NCBI GenBank assembly: GCA_003255065.1 | Contig: QAOA01001109.1 | Location: forward strand, 124,001-188,000 | Direction of reading: 5' to 3' | DNA length: 64,000 bases | DNA from: Cercis canadensis | Lineage: Eukaryota; Streptophyta; Magnoliopsida; Fabales; Fabaceae | Notes under the pieces: generated by a model | Databases searched by the model: none | What the model was told of the DNA's origin: nothing | What the model saw: only the letters and a program-made list of their open reading frames with translations | Made by a program: the position numbers and the translations under genes | Shown: positions 25,396 through 35,200 of the stretch, in pieces | Numbering within the stretch: position 1 is the stretch's first letter | Layout of the letters: every line of letters starts with the position of its first letter

Positions 25396-26251
25396 ATGTT
25401 GAAATTTTTTCGTGCATTTTGTATTTTGGCGACATTGGTGGCAGTGACTAATTGTGCAGGCCAATTAGCATCGGCACCATCACCATCACCAATTTCAGAC
25501 TGCTCCACAATGATATACAGTACTATGGTAGATTGTTTACCATATCTGATGGATGGACAATCAAAACCAGATGATTCATGTTGTTCTGGCTTTGAATTTG
25601 TTTTCAAGACTGATGTCGACTGCATTTGTGATGCTATCGAGAGTATTTCTGCTTCGGCTTTGGGTTTGAATATCACAAAGGCCATGTTATTGCCTATTAA
25701 TTGTGCCATGTCTTCTTCATCTATTAGTAACTGCGCTTGTGAGTCATTTCATTAATTCCTCTTCTATGTTTCTCATTTTCTATTATATATGCCTACATCA
25801 ACTGAAATTCTTGTGCTCGGAACATGTTTGAAATCATTTCATTTGAAAATTTTATATATCAACAGCAGTAGAATTCACAAATTCCTGAAGTAAAATGGTT
25901 TGTAAATGAATTAAATCCTCAAGTTAATACGCTTATGTGGCATCCATGCAAACAAGTTTGTTTGATTACTAATGTTTGTTTCCTTACCAACATCTCTTGT
26001 TTTTGGATGCAGTGTCTGTTGCTGTTTCTCCTATACTGCCCCCTGGTACGTAAAATTATGCTTAATCGATCTCGTTTTATGATTAAAAGAACTATTATTC
26101 TAATTTTATTGCGGTTAATGCTGTAGGTCCATCTCCAAATAATCCATTGCCAACTATCGCACCATCTTTATCTTTGGGACGAAATGGAGCTAATTCTATC
26201 TCCGCTTCCTTTATGGTTCTTATTAGTATGTTAGTGGTTTATGTTCTTTAG
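25396..26251 (+). CDS. GPI-anchored non-specific lipid transfer protein (LTPG-like)
   Basis: Small extracellular lipid-binding protein tethered to the plasma membrane; LTPG proteins help export cuticular and suberin lipids. Three exons (25396-25738, 26013-26045, 26127-26251) join to give 166 aa; the middle exon is only 33 bases. Residues 1-20 or so are a signal peptide. The eight-cysteine motif is complete: C36, C47, C62-C63, C76-x-C78, C103 and C113, with spacing C-x10-C-x14-CC-x12-C-x-C-x24-C-x9-C. A Pro/Ser-rich linker (P-I-L-P-P-G-P-S-P-N-N-P) follows. The C-terminal hydrophobic tail F-M-V-L-I-S-M-L-V-V-Y-V-L after a small-residue region fits a GPI-anchor signal. Start chosen: first ATG after the TATA-like site. 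The splice model rests on GT-AG sites and on the tail becoming GPI-like only when joined. Confidence 0.9.
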
Positions 26252-27079
26252 CGTCTCAAATTAGATCCTTGATGGAGCTCATTTTCTTTGTGGTTCTTGT
26301 TTAGAGTATAATATCTTAAATTAGGATTTGTTTTATGTTGTTCCCAATGATGGATTTAGATTATGGTTTGCTGTTTATCATTCATAAACAAAGAAGAATT
26401 AGTGGGAGTTTTGAATCTTAGACTACCATTGTTGTTAATTTGTTGTTAGTTTTTTAATTAACCAAACTGGAAAAAAGATTCTAAGAAACAGTAGGCCCAA
26501 AGCACATAAAATATGGTTGTGTTTATTAATTATATAAAGGCCTGTATCGGTGGGCTCAAAGTCATTAATGGAATATGGGCATAGCATAGTTAAAAAGGTC
26601 CGTGGGCTCAAAATGGACAAGGACATAATAACACCAACGCCCAAAATGATCTCATCCGCCAACTGCTTCCTTAATTCTTATATTAAACAAGAGAGAGGAT
26701 TGAAGAGGTAGTCATAAGTATAAGACAGTTTTTTTAAGGTATGAAAAGATTGGCATGAACCTCCAAAATCACAGTGATCGTACGTGGACTTATAGCTGAG
26801 TTCCAGGTGCGACTGAGTTAGGTTAAAATTTAAATTAAAGATTTAAGGTGGACGGTCCTGAATGTATATGCAGATGCCAATCTTTATGGGAATCAATGAT
26901 ATGAAAGCTAAGACGTGGATGGGAGGCTTTATCTTCTTACTCACTTAATTCATGCCCATATTTTAATACAAATTACCACCTCTCAATAAAACTTATCCAA
27001 ACTATATATATATTTTTTTATTGGATAACTTACTTCATATTTTATAGATAGAGTTGTCAATCAGTTGTAACAAATATAG
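26252..27079. other. 3' flank of the LTPG gene, no gene recognised
   Basis: Includes the probable 3' UTR and AT-rich spacer up to the target duplication of the Mutator-like element. Nothing else was identified. Confidence 0.55.
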
Positions 27080-27088
27080 ATAATTTAT

Positions 27089-27414
27089 GAGCAAACCTAC
27101 ATTTGAGTCCTCGAAAGATTGGACTTTCAATAAAATCGTCCTTCAAAGATAGAAAATAACAAATTGGTCCTCGAAAGATAGGACATCCATAACAAAATGG
27201 TCATCCGTTAATGTGAGTTGTTAACTAGTGACAGAATAGCTGACGTGGCACCGTTAAGTGACAAATGGCACATTAAGGACATGTGTGGCAATTTAAAATG
27301 CCATGTGACTGCTGATGTGACAATTTTTTTTTAATTTTTAAAAAGGCACTAGAGAATTTCTGTGAGAGAGGGAAGAGATAGAGAAAGAGAAAACAAGTGT
27401 GAGAGAGGGAAGAA
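27089..27414. repeat. Left terminal inverted repeat of the Mutator-like element
   Basis: Near-identical reverse complement of 28500-28826. The inner part is rich in GAGAGAGGGAAG-type purine runs. Scattered substitutions between the arms indicate some age since insertion. Confidence 0.88.
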
Positions 27415-27741
27415 AGTGGATTAGCAAAGCAAGTTCTGTAAGTCTGAAAAAAAGGAGAAAGTGGCACCAAAACCCATCAAGGAAGCAAAAGCCAAAGATC
27501 CAACGAGTTCACTACCCATTCGCAGAAGAATAATAAAATATGTGTGGGGATTGAAACTTCTTCCTTCATTTCCTTTAACTAATGTGAATATATATACACG
27601 TATATAAAACAGAGCATGGCTTTTCCTTCCTAGAATAGAAAACAGAGCATGACTTTTACCTAACAGCATGACTTTTATCTCCTACAATTACTCCTGATAA
27701 TCCTTCTACAATTACTGCTAATAATACTCCTACTATTACTC

Positions 27742-27838
27742 CTCGGGTTGCTGGTTTTGGGCACATGTGACTCAGCTGATACATGTAGATACTGAGTCAA
27801 CTCGGGTTGCTGGTTTTGGGCACATGTAACTCAGCTGA
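27742..27838. repeat. Direct repeat inside the Mutator-like element
   Basis: A 38-bp unit starting CTCGGGTTGCTGGTTTTGGG and ending ACTCAGCTGA occurs at 27742-27779 and 27801-27838, with one base difference. A partial third version, with CTCGGGGCACATGTGATG, follows at about 27849. Confidence 0.8.
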
Positions 27839-28045
27839 ACTGAGTCAACTCGGGGCACATGTGATGTTGCTGGTTTCTTGCTTTCTATCAGCTCCTTTGT
27901 TGCACGATGACCATATTTATTTAGCTCTATATTTATTTAGCTTTAATAAAGAACAACCAAGCTTCACATCACAGCCTCTACTTCAGGAACAAAGAGTAAC
28001 CCAATTAGCAGGGCGTTTCAATCAGACAAAAAGGCAGAAGAAACA

Positions 28046-28288
28046 ATGGAGAGGAAGCTGATGTTTTCCACATCCAACCCTAGTGGGAATGACCTCAAAG
28101 TTGTGAGTTCAACAGAGCCAACAAACAAGAACATATCAACCATTTCCCTGCGAAATGATATCCGAGAAGAGGTTTCCAAGTTTGTTCAGAAACTAGCCAC
28201 TGAGCATCCAAAGCAGGACATGGATGATGACAAATCAGTTAGCATCATAATTATTGCTGGTGATAACAGAGAAACAACAAATATCTAG
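28046..28288 (+). CDS. 80-aa reading frame inside the Mutator-like element, possible captured gene fragment
   Basis: Not recognised. It lies wholly between the TIRs. The frame starts at an ATG after a leader-like, AATAAAG- and CAAG-rich stretch and ends at TAG. The product is hydrophilic, with a predicted amphipathic stretch I-R-E-E-V-S-K-F-V-Q-K-L (residues 39-50), an acidic D-M-D-D-D-K cluster and a hydrophobic I-I-I-I-A-G-D-N near the end. Composition is balanced, unlike random AT-rich frames nearby, which is why capture of a host 5' exon is suspected. It may be non-functional. Expression and homology are unknown. Confidence 0.35.
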   Translation: MERKLMFSTSNPSGNDLKVVSSTEPTNKNISTISLRNDIREEVSKFVQKLATEHPKQDMDDDKSVSIIIIAGDNRETTNI

Positions 28289-28499
28289 TGAAGACAAAGA
28301 TGATTCCCCCGCCATTGGTAGAAAGCTCAGCACACATAGTCTTTAGTCGATAATCTCAAATGGCAAAGGCAAAGGACGAAGAAGAAGAAGAAGAAGCCGA
28401 GAGTGAGAATTTGAAGCGGAAAGAGGAAGGGGAGGTTAGGAGCAAGAGCATCGTGTTCGCCCGTGTCCTTCGTTGCATACACGGACCAAATTCCACTAC

Positions 28500-28826
28500 G
28501 TCTTCTCTTCTCTCTCTCACACTTGTTTTCTCTTTCTCTATCTCTTCCCTCTCTCACAGAAATTCTCTAGTGCCTTTTTTTTAAAAAAAAATTGCCACAT
28601 CAGCAGCCACATGGCATTTTAAATTGCCACACATGTCCTTAACGTGCCATTTGTCACTTAACAGTGCCACGTCAGCTATTCTGTCACTAGTTAACAACCC
28701 ACATTAACGGAGAACCATTTTGTTATGGATGTCTTATCTTTCGAGGACCAATTTGTTGTTTTCTATCTTTGAAGGACGATTTTGTTAAAAATTCAATCTT
28801 TTGAGGACTCAAATGTAGGTTTACTT
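28500..28826. repeat. Right terminal inverted repeat of the Mutator-like element
   Basis: Reverse-complement partner of 27089-27414. The inner boundary, after TCCACTACGTCTTC, is approximate. Confidence 0.88.
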
Positions 28827-30584
28827 ATAATTTATTCTCATGTGTTTATGATAGAGCTTGAATAATAGTAATTTGTTGAAAAAAAACTCTCAACACCTAT
28901 TTCTTGATGATATTAGTGATGTGGGTTGTTAGTTAAATGTGGACTTGGGATTAATTAGCTTGATTTAGTTTACATTGTTATAAAGGGAGGTTGGTATGGG
29001 ACTTTCAGCATTTATAATAGAAAGAGATTGTATAGTCACTAGTCAGAGCCGCTGACCACACTACAAAGTCGAAGCCAAGAATTAAACATGTATGATCAAA
29101 CAAACATTTGATCCTATGGTGAAGGTTCATGGGTAAAAACACAAACAATTGATAACCACAAAAAGGGAATATATTAAAAGCCATCTCCTTGCTGCCCTGC
29201 AGGCTGATCTGTTCCTGACGTAGTAGATGAACCTACCCACAGCTGCACAGCTTTGCTATTTATGACCAATACCAATACGTATATCAAGAAGGGAAGAAGA
29301 GCAGTGAACTTCCACTTATATATGAGTGATATGAATTGTGTTGGCATTAATCGGGAAAAAAAAAAAAAAGAACAGAAAGAGCTTTTGATATGAATTGTCT
29401 TCGCATTACAATAATTATTTTTTGTTTTCACTAGAGAGGTAGTAGCAACTAGAAACTAACAAAACTAAACGAGTAAATGAGTTTTGGATGTTCAGACTCT
29501 GAAAACTGATATCCATGGAGATGGAGGGTATATATACCTTACAAGTTGTATGAACTTGATGATCCATGTCGCTTTTATAATCAATAGGAAGCTTGGTGGA
29601 TGCTTCCTCGTACTTTGATGAGGTTGGAGCCAAATTAATTTCTATTCTCTGTACTATTACATCGTCTTCGTTCCTTAACAATACGCGAAATTGGTTGGAA
29701 TTATACAAACATATGAGTAAAGCAGGGATTTTGGTCACGCTTTACGAGGATCATTTCTTGTTTGGTTGGTTCCCAGGAAATTTGCATTCAATTTCATGCA
29801 TGTACCCCTTTAAGGTAAAAACACTAAGGTGGAGTTTTGTTTGGCCAACTTGCATGTGAACCCTAAGAAACCCATCCAAGGTTAGAAACTAAGAATAGAA
29901 TTTCCTATTTAACTATACATAGTACATAGCTTACCAAAATGGAAGCAGTCATCACCTACCCACTTTGGTGCATCACCCAATGCAACCACTAACAAGCTTT
30001 CTACAAAATCTAAAACAAGTTTGGAGCAGTAACTTTCCAAGTAAAACCAATAAAGTCATTCATTCTCTTCAAACTCGGAGGCTCAACCACTAGCAACTTG
30101 CAAAATTGAGCATATCCACCCAATTCCACTAGTTTAAGAAGCCTCCGGTTTCGTTTTATTGATTATTTATTTATGCTTGTCCTATTCATGGTAAACACGT
30201 GTTAAAAAATTATCATGGTCCCACTTTACCCATTAAATAAAAGCTTAAGCCAAGACCAGTGGACAATGAGAGGTAAGATTGTCATGGATAGACCTAACCC
30301 CCAACCATAACTCAACTCCATGCCAAGATTAATATCACTCATATATTTAAATATTTAATTTGATTGAAGTGTTATCCATATCATTAAAATAATTATTCAC
30401 CCTGCTAGTGCTTGCCACATACCTCCCCCTTTCCCAGTTGGGGCCTACCCTTCTTCCACTGCTCATATCAACAAAAAAGTCACAAACTTTTAGCTAAGGA
30501 GAATGAAATCAGTTGTAAATCGTACATCTGTATCAGATATAAAATAGAGAAAAAAGAGAATTGCAAAAGGTCGGAGATGGTTAT

Positions 30585-30987
30585 TGATTTATTGTAGCTT
30601 CCATATTTGACTTATCTACTACTGAGGAAGGGGAAGGGTTGGTGGACTACGCCACCCAACGCATAGTCAAGAAACGCCCACGTTAGAAAACTGATTCATT
30701 CGATTAATGATGTGCGGTTCCTACTTAATCTTATAGGGCACTTATAACTGGGTGAGAGAAAGTGAGGAGGGAAAGAAAAGAANTGATTTATTGTAGCTTC
30801 CATATTTGACTTATCTACTACTGAGGAAGGGGAAGGGGAAGGGTTGGTGGACTACGCCACCCAACGCATAGTCAAGAAACGCCCACGTTAGAAAACTGAT
30901 TCATTCGATTAATGATGTGCGGTTCCTACTTAATCTTATAGGGCACTTATAACTGGGTGAGAGAAAGTGAGGAGGGAAAGAAAAGAA
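30585..30987. repeat. Direct duplication abutting the single N at 30783
   Basis: Copy 1 is 30585-30782 (198 bp) and copy 2 is 30784-30987 (204 bp). Copy 2 has one extra GGGGAA unit in a purine run; otherwise they appear identical. Both run from TGATTTATTGTAGC to GAAAGAAAAGAA. Confidence 0.94.
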
Positions 30988-31015
30988 TTTGAGTCTCTTG
31001 CGTTGAATGCTCACA

Positions 31016-31043
31016 AAGAGAAAGAGAAAGAGAAAGAGAAAGG
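31016..31043 (+). repeat. GAGAAA microsatellite upstream of the carboxylase gene
   Basis: Four to five tandem GAGAAA units followed by GGGGAAGGG. It lies upstream of the inferred leader, in promoter or distal leader sequence. Confidence 0.75.
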
Positions 31044-31290
31044 GGAAGGGAAGGTAGCTGGGAACTACTACGACTACTACGAGAGCAAGGGAGGGCAGTG
31101 GCAGATACCACGTGCAGCTTTGATTAAAAGCCGTTAAAACTTAATAGACCCACCCAGCCCGAACCCAAACCAAACCTACCTCTCTGCAACTTCTTTAAAC
31201 TATTCACTCTCTGGGTTGTGCACGATCACATTTACATGCGCTAACCCAACACATTCTGGGCATTACTTTGATTTATAATTCCTCTTCTAG

Positions 31291-32209
31291 GCTCAAAATG
31301 CTTCACAAAAATCAACCCAATTGAAGGAATTTGAATTCATCTACAGAGCTTCCAGCTCCTTTGCCTCTACCACAAGGTCTGTGATCGGTGATCCCTTTCT
31401 TCTTCTTACTCTTTCTGTGTTATTCTGTAATGGGTGCTTGTCTTTGAATTATTTGACTTGATTATTATCTTTCCGTTTCATTCAAAGTATAGTCTTAAGG
31501 CTTAAGGGTGATAGAGCTTATGCTCCCCCCCCCTTCTTTTCTTTCTTTTTTATTCAAAATTGGCTTTGGGACATCCAAAAATTAACTTTTTGTAAGGTGG
31601 CTTGGCGTTTTCTGAAAAGGCTCTCTTTAGAGCATCATTGTGGGAATCCACAATTGCAAAGTCGAGAGATATATAGGTCGAAAAGGTGTGTATTTTGTTT
31701 GGATAGTGCTTTTATTTTTTGTTGCCATTGATGTTTACGCGATTCCGCATCTCAGAGACTGAACTACTAGGCTGCGTTTGGTTGCTGATAACTTGAAGTA
31801 TGAGCTGCTGTTATAGAAGAATTGATTTGCAATTAAATTTTGTGTAGATGGAACCCGAATTGGCTAAAGCAGAGTTCACGTGATGACGGACCGTTCTTAA
31901 TGCTAAAAAATTGGAGGTTCTTACGAAGTTTTTAAAAATTCAGATCCATTTTAGCAGTCAAAATTTAACTGAATTTTCTATCTTGCTTAGTTATATACTT
32001 TATTCTATCAAAGAAGCAAGATTTTGAAGGGCCTGGTTAGGAATAGAATAGTGTTCTGGTTAGGAATAGAATAGTGTTCATCAAAATCTCTCCAGCATTC
32101 AGTTAATGAAAAATTTACATGAAAAAATCCCAATTTAGTTTTCAATGTCCTGAGCTACTGGCTATCTTTTTCACTGTGCAGTGCATCAGAAGCACAAAGA
32201 AGAAGAACA
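31291..32209 (+). other. 5' leader with leader intron of the acetyl-CoA carboxylase gene
   Basis: A donor-like site (ACAAG then GTCTGTG) occurs near 31376. A strong acceptor (TTTTCACTGTGCAG) ends at 32181, 28 bases before the ATG at 32210. A leader intron of about 0.8 kb is inferred. A 31298-31324 mini-frame (ATG to TGA, eight codons) would be an upstream ORF if transcription starts before it. The transcription start is not visible. Confidence 0.5.
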
Positions 32210-35200
32210 ATGGCTGGCACGGGGCATGGGAATGGATACATAAATGGTGTACTACCAAATAGGCATCCTGCTACAATATCTGAAGTAGATGAATTCTGCC
32301 ACGCCCTTGGGGGAAAGAAGCCAATTCATAGCATATTAATTGCAAACAATGGAATGGCGGCTGTCAAGTTTATTCGTAGTGTCAGGAGCTGGGCCTATGA
32401 GACATTTGGCACAGAGAAGGCTATCTTGTTGGTAGCCATGGCTACTCCAGAGGACATGAGAATCAATGCAGAACATATCAGAATGGCTGATCAATTTGTG
32501 GAAGTACCTGGTGGGACCAATAACAATAACTATGCCAATGTGCAGCTTATTCTAGAGGTATGTGCAGTTTGTTTCATGATATTTTGTACATTTAAATATT
32601 TTCAATCTGGTAATTTGCAAAGCAGGTTTGTTATGAAAAGTAGTAAAACACAAAATCACGAGTCAATTTATACTTGAAAAAGTTTCTTTTTAATTTCTTT
32701 TTCCGCATACTATGAAAGTTATCAATTCCTATGTCATCAAAAGAAAAGAAAAGAAAAAAAAAACCATATTTAAAAATCTTAATAGAAGGCTGATGAGCTG
32801 TAATGCTGTATTACCGAGGAACTGTATGCATGTCTACCCCCCAAGACATGAAGAAACTTTATAATTAGCTACTATTCTTTCTCGTTACGTATAATTTATT
32901 GTAACTTCTTCTGGTCATTTTATTATTTGCTTATATGGTTTGTTACGTATATTTTATTGTAACTTCTGCTAACTTGTATGCAATATACTTCCCAGATGGC
33001 CGAGATAACTCATGTTGATGCAGTGTGGCCTGGTTGGGGTCATGCATCTGAGAATCCTGAGCTGCCAGATGCATTAAATGCAAAAGGAATTGTATTTCTT
33101 GGGCCTCCTTCCATATCTATGGCAGCGTTGGGAGATAAAATTGGTTCGTCATTAATTGCTCAAGCAGCAGAAGTGCCAACTCTACCATGGAGTGGTTCTC
33201 ATGTAAATTTCTATCCTTCTGTGCTTGTGCTTTTCTGTTTCCAGGGGTATCCCAACTCATAACTTTTAGTTTCTCCTTACAGGTGAAAATTCCTGCTGAT
33301 AGTTGCTTGGTTACGATACCTGATGAAATTTACCGGGAAGCATGTGTCTATACAACAGAGGAAGCAATTGCAAGTTGTCAAGTTGTAGGCTACCCCGCAA
33401 TGATAAAGGCATCTTGGGGAGGTGGTGGTAAAGGAATAAGAAAGGTTTGCTTTTTGTATGACCAATACTAGCATTTAGACAACTTCATAGCATCCTTGTA
33501 TCTGATATTGTAATGTTATTTTGTCTTGCATGAGTATATAAAATTATTTTCAAACATAAAACTGAATACCTATATTGCTGAGGTATTTTATGTCTATCCT
33601 TTGCATATTTGGTTATCTGACAATCTAAAAACTAACAACCATTTGGATATTGTAGGTTCATAATGGTGATGAGGTTAGGGCATTGTTCAAGCAAGTTCAA
33701 GGTGAAGTTCCAGGCTCACCTATATTTATAATGAAGGTTGCATCCCAGGTTAGATAATCCACTGAGCTTTGATCCAAATGACGATGATTCTTGGGGTCTT
33801 GATTGTGCTCTGATGATCTTTCTTGTTTCTAATTAGAGCCGGCATTTAGAAGTCCAGTTACTTTGTGATCAGTACGGAAATGTTGCAGCTTTGCATAGCC
33901 GTGATTGCAGTGTTCAAAGGAGGCACCAAAAGGTATTGATAATTCTTTCTATTACTGCTGCAAATTGTCACAGTGAAGTCTATCTTGTAAATGGTCTAAT
34001 TACTCATTTGTAAACAGATCATTGAGGAGGGACCAATTACTGTAGCTCCGATGGAGACAGTGAAAAAACTGGAACAGGCAGCTAGAAGATTGGCTAAATG
34101 TGTAAATTATGTTGGAGCAGCTACTGTTGAGTATCTATATAGTATGGACACTGGCGAGTACTACTTTCTAGAGCTGAACCCCCGACTACAGGTGTTGTAA
34201 TATAACCTAAGCTTTGGTTGGCATCTTAATTTTTGTTTCATTTCTTTGACTTGACCATTCTGTTTCTGAATTTGGTTTTCAAATTGGTAATGTTTAATAT
34301 GTTAATCAATATTTACTCATAAAGTGGATGTGGAAGCATAATGCGCTTTCTGATAATGCTTAAAATTTTTTGTGGCAACCAAGTCATTTAGGCCTTGCAA
34401 AATTACTCCTGTAAGAATTTTACTCCATATAATTGGAGGTTTTATTTAGATGCTTGTATTTCTTAAAGTCAGGCCAGTTGTATTTCTTACTATTATTATA
34501 TCTCATTTTTGTTTTTTTTTTTCAAGCAAAATTTATTCACCAGCGTGACTGATTGTTTTATTATGGATTCTCATATAGGTTGAGCACCCTGTTACTGAGT
34601 GGATAGCAGAGATAAATCTCCCAGCTGCACAAGTTGCTGTTGGGATGGGTATCCCTCTCTGGCATATTCCTGGTACAACTTCAGATGAATTCTTAAAATT
34701 TCTTCACATTTTTTTTTGGGCTCATTGACTTGATGTCTCATATTTCCTAATCATGTGTCTCATTTGACAGAGATAAGGCGTTTCTATGGGGTAGAACATG
34801 GTGCAGGATATGATGCTTGGAGGAAAACATTCACTTTAGCGACTCCTTTTGATTTTGATAGAGTAGAATCTATAAGGCCAAAAGGTCATTGTGTGGCCGT
34901 GCGAGTGACAAGTGAGGATCCTGATGACGGTTTTAAGCCTACAAGTGGGAAAGTACAGGTTAGCTACTAAGCCTAACTGCAATCTCATGCTTTATTTGTT
35001 TCCTTCCAATAACTTGTACTGAGTTGCAATATTTTGTGCAGGAATTGAGCTTTAAAAGCAAGCCGAATGTGTGGGCATACTTCTCTGTTAAGGTAAGTCT
35101 TAGTGTTTCTTTATATATGGATGTAACTTCTATGTCTGGGGGCTGAATATTGTTTGGAAACATGTTTGCAGTCTGGAGGAGGAATTCATGAATTTTCAGA

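Larger units (their letters stand above)
27080..28835. mobile_element. Mutator-like element with long terminal inverted repeats (Pack-MULE-like)
   Basis: The element is 27089-28826 (1738 bp), flanked by the identical 9-bp sequence ATAATTTAT at 27080-27088 and 28827-28835. Nine-base target duplications and long TIRs are hallmarks of the Mutator superfamily. The TIRs start GAGCAAACCTACATTTGAGT on the left and AAGTAAACCTACATTTGAGT (reverse complement) on the right. They stay highly similar for about 325 bases, to about 27414 and 28500. No MURA transposase domain is visible, so it is non-autonomous. The 1.1-kb interior is not low complexity and holds a gene-like frame at 28046-28288, suggesting a captured host fragment. 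It sits 0.8 kb downstream of the LTPG gene. Confidence 0.88.
28836..31290. other. Intergenic upstream of the acetyl-CoA carboxylase gene
   Basis: No gene recognised. Holds the N junction (30585-30987) and a GAGAAA purine repeat at about 31016-31043. The last few hundred bases probably include the carboxylase promoter. Confidence 0.55.

Noticed and set aside
28360..28584. Glu-rich 74-codon frame at the right end of the Mutator-like element
   Set aside because: About half of it is the CT-rich inverted repeat; the acidic run comes from a GAA repeat.
29174..29431. Minus-strand frame with one hydrophobic segment and a polar tail (G-T-D-Q-P-A-G-Q-Q-G-D-G-F)
   Set aside because: Resembles a small membrane or signalling peptide superficially, but I found no matching upstream exon, signal peptide or known motif.
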